Shown piece after piece: positions 4,567 through 5,407 of a stretch of DNA of 5,407 nt. The stretch lies in the NCBI GenBank assembly GCA_905236925.1, contig CAJOQS010000311.1:1-5407 (forward strand), in the 5' to 3' direction. A model generated the notes under the pieces. That model made no database searches, was not told the DNA's origin, and saw nothing but the letters and a program-made list of their open reading frames with translations. Within the stretch, counting starts at the first letter, position 1. Every line of letters begins with the position of its first letter. Source of the DNA: an uncultured Lachnospiraceae bacterium (GTDB lineage Bacteria; Bacillota; Clostridia; Lachnospirales; Lachnospiraceae). A program made the translations under genes and the position numbers.

Positions 4567-5407
4567 TTATTCTCCCGCTTCTTCTACCTGAACAACCTGC
4601 CTACCATACAAGGCCGAGAGTGCCTTTGTTATGTTTACCATAGCACCAAGTCTGGACTTGTCTGCATCACTGAAGGTATTATAATCACCATTAAACATAC
4701 TCATACAATCATGGTAATTTGAATTAAGTGTATCCCTTGTATCTATTGTTTGACTAAGGATTTCGTATATCTGCCCGTCCATCTCTTTAACACGTTCAAT
4801 ATTTCGCTTAACAGATTCAATCTCCTCGTTCTTTTCTTTGTTCAGTTTCGTTCGTTTTTTTGCAAAAAGAATAATAGATGTAAGCAGTGTCGCTCCTGCA
4901 ATCGACCACCCGATTGGTCCGGCAAGTGCCAAAAGGGCCTTACCTGCAACAATTCCTTTTCCGCCTGCAGCTATTGCACCACCTCCGAGCCAAGCAAGAG
5001 CAGCGTTACTGGCTGCTGCTCCGGTCAGTGCCGAAATAGCTGTTCCGGTCGAAGCTACACCAAATGTCGTAGCAACCCACATTGCCGCTGTAGGAGCCAT
5101 GAATGCAACGGTAGCTCCTGCAGCTAATCCTGCTCCGGCACCGCCGGCTGCCATTCTGGCAGCCTGTACCTCTTGAGCAGCAAATTCACACGCATCCGTA
5201 AACTCTTTTCTGTTAGTATCTATTTCCTCAAAGTCTGTGTCAAAGCTCTTGGGATGGTTAGCTATGCTGTTAACTAGGAGTTCAACATTACTAATCAAGT
5301 CGACCGCTCTACAGCGCTCAACATATAATTGCATACCCTTATCATTCATCAAAGTATACGCATCATTGTATTCTGTGATAGAACTTTCAAGCATACGATC
5401 AAGTTCA
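4567..5407 (-). CDS. Gly/Ala-rich membrane protein with helical flanks, unknown function, 5' end outside the window
   Basis: The frame is open to the right edge. An internal ATG at 5394 gives 275 residues, but it has no ribosome-binding site and the codons before it (E-L-D-R) continue the helix, so the true start probably lies beyond 5407. Numbering from that ATG, residues 1-81 are a charged helical segment, likely coiled coil. Residues 82-178 are a long hydrophobic, Gly/Ala-rich core with glycine-zipper-like spacing (AGGAGAGLAAG 83-93, TGTAISALTGAAAS 116-129, WLGGGAIAAGGKG 135-147, LAGPIGWSIAG 157-167, LLTSIILF 170-177). A positive patch KKRTKLNKEK (179-188) and a second helical flank (189-275) follow. 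The core could form several tightly packed membrane helices or a membrane-inserting hairpin, as in pore-forming or membrane-remodelling proteins. There is no signal peptide at 5394. I have an impression of similar unnamed proteins in gut Clostridia but cannot name a family. It forms an operon with the gene ending at 3607. Confidence 0.75.
   Translation of the reverse strand, partial: ELDRMLESSITEYNDAYTLMNDKGMQLYVERCRAVDLISNVELLVNSIANHPKSFDTDFEEIDTNRKEFTDACEFAAQEVQAARMAAGGAGAGLAAGATVAFMAPTAAMWVATTFGVASTGTAISALTGAAASNAALAWLGGGAIAAGGKGIVAGKALLALAGPIGWSIAGATLLTSIILFAKKRTKLNKEKNEEIESVKRNIERVKEMDGQIYEILSQTIDTRDTLNSNYHDCMSMFNGDYNTFSDADKSRLGAMVNITKALSALYGRQVVQVEEAGE
4572..4575 (-). promoter_or_regulatory. 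Ribosome-binding site deciding the start at 4563
   Basis: GGAG on the minus strand lies within the final codons of the upstream gene, 8 bases before the first of two tandem ATGs (4563 and 4560). The spacing favours the first ATG and indicates translational coupling with the upstream gene. Confidence 0.65.

Noticed and set aside
4750..5176. Plus-strand Cys/Ser-rich and Ala/Pro-rich frames opposite the Gly/Ala-rich gene
   Set aside because: The composition is the antisense reading of Gly/Ala codons; no start signal or family resemblance.
5392..5394. ATG at 5394 as the true start of the Gly/Ala-rich protein gene
   Set aside because: No Shine-Dalgarno sequence precedes it and the reading frame stays open to the window edge, so the gene is treated as partial.

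Overview
The window looks like a chromosomal segment from a Firmicute of the Clostridia type, plausibly a Lachnospiraceae-like gut anaerobe. This is inferred from strong GGAG/GGAGGT ribosome-binding sites, sigma-A-like promoters, an intrinsic terminator with a U-run, and protein families common in that group. No marker gene fixes the taxon. By eye, positions 1-1550 are clearly richer in G+C than 1700-5407, so the segment seems to join a native-looking transporter operon to an accessory, defence-type region.

Region 1 (1-1705, minus strand) is an operon. A promoter (-35 TTCACA, 17-base spacer, -10 TATAAT) is followed by a leader of about 120 nt. The leader contains two hairpins that share the loop ACGAA and an intrinsic terminator ending just before the ribosome-binding site. 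It leads into a class I SAM-dependent methyltransferase (280 aa). The methyltransferase gene overlaps by 28 bases an ABC transporter ATPase of the peptide/nickel (DppD/NikD) type, which runs off the left edge. The leader has the architecture of an attenuator or riboswitch, but I cannot assign it to a known class.

Region 2 (1706-2096) holds the 3' remnant of a RelB/DinJ-type antitoxin gene without its toxin, then the promoter of the next operon. A perfect 16-bp inverted repeat lies at the predicted transcription start of that promoter.

Region 3 (2097-3445, plus strand) is a complete AbiE-type (type IV) toxin-antitoxin or abortive-infection pair. It consists of abiEi (antitoxin/regulator, 180 aa) and abiEii (nucleotidyltransferase toxin, 268 aa), overlapping by one base as TGATG. 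The inverted repeat upstream is the likely site of AbiEi autorepression.

Region 4 (3446-3606) is a short gap between convergent genes with nothing convincing in it. Region 5 (3607-5407, minus strand) is a tightly linked pair of genes without recognised function. The upstream one, open at the right edge, encodes a protein with a long Gly/Ala-rich hydrophobic core between charged helical flanks. The downstream one, 3 bases away, encodes a 318-aa soluble, mostly helical protein. Their proximity to AbiE and an antitoxin relic makes them the best candidates here for an uncharacterised membrane-acting system, but that is inference.
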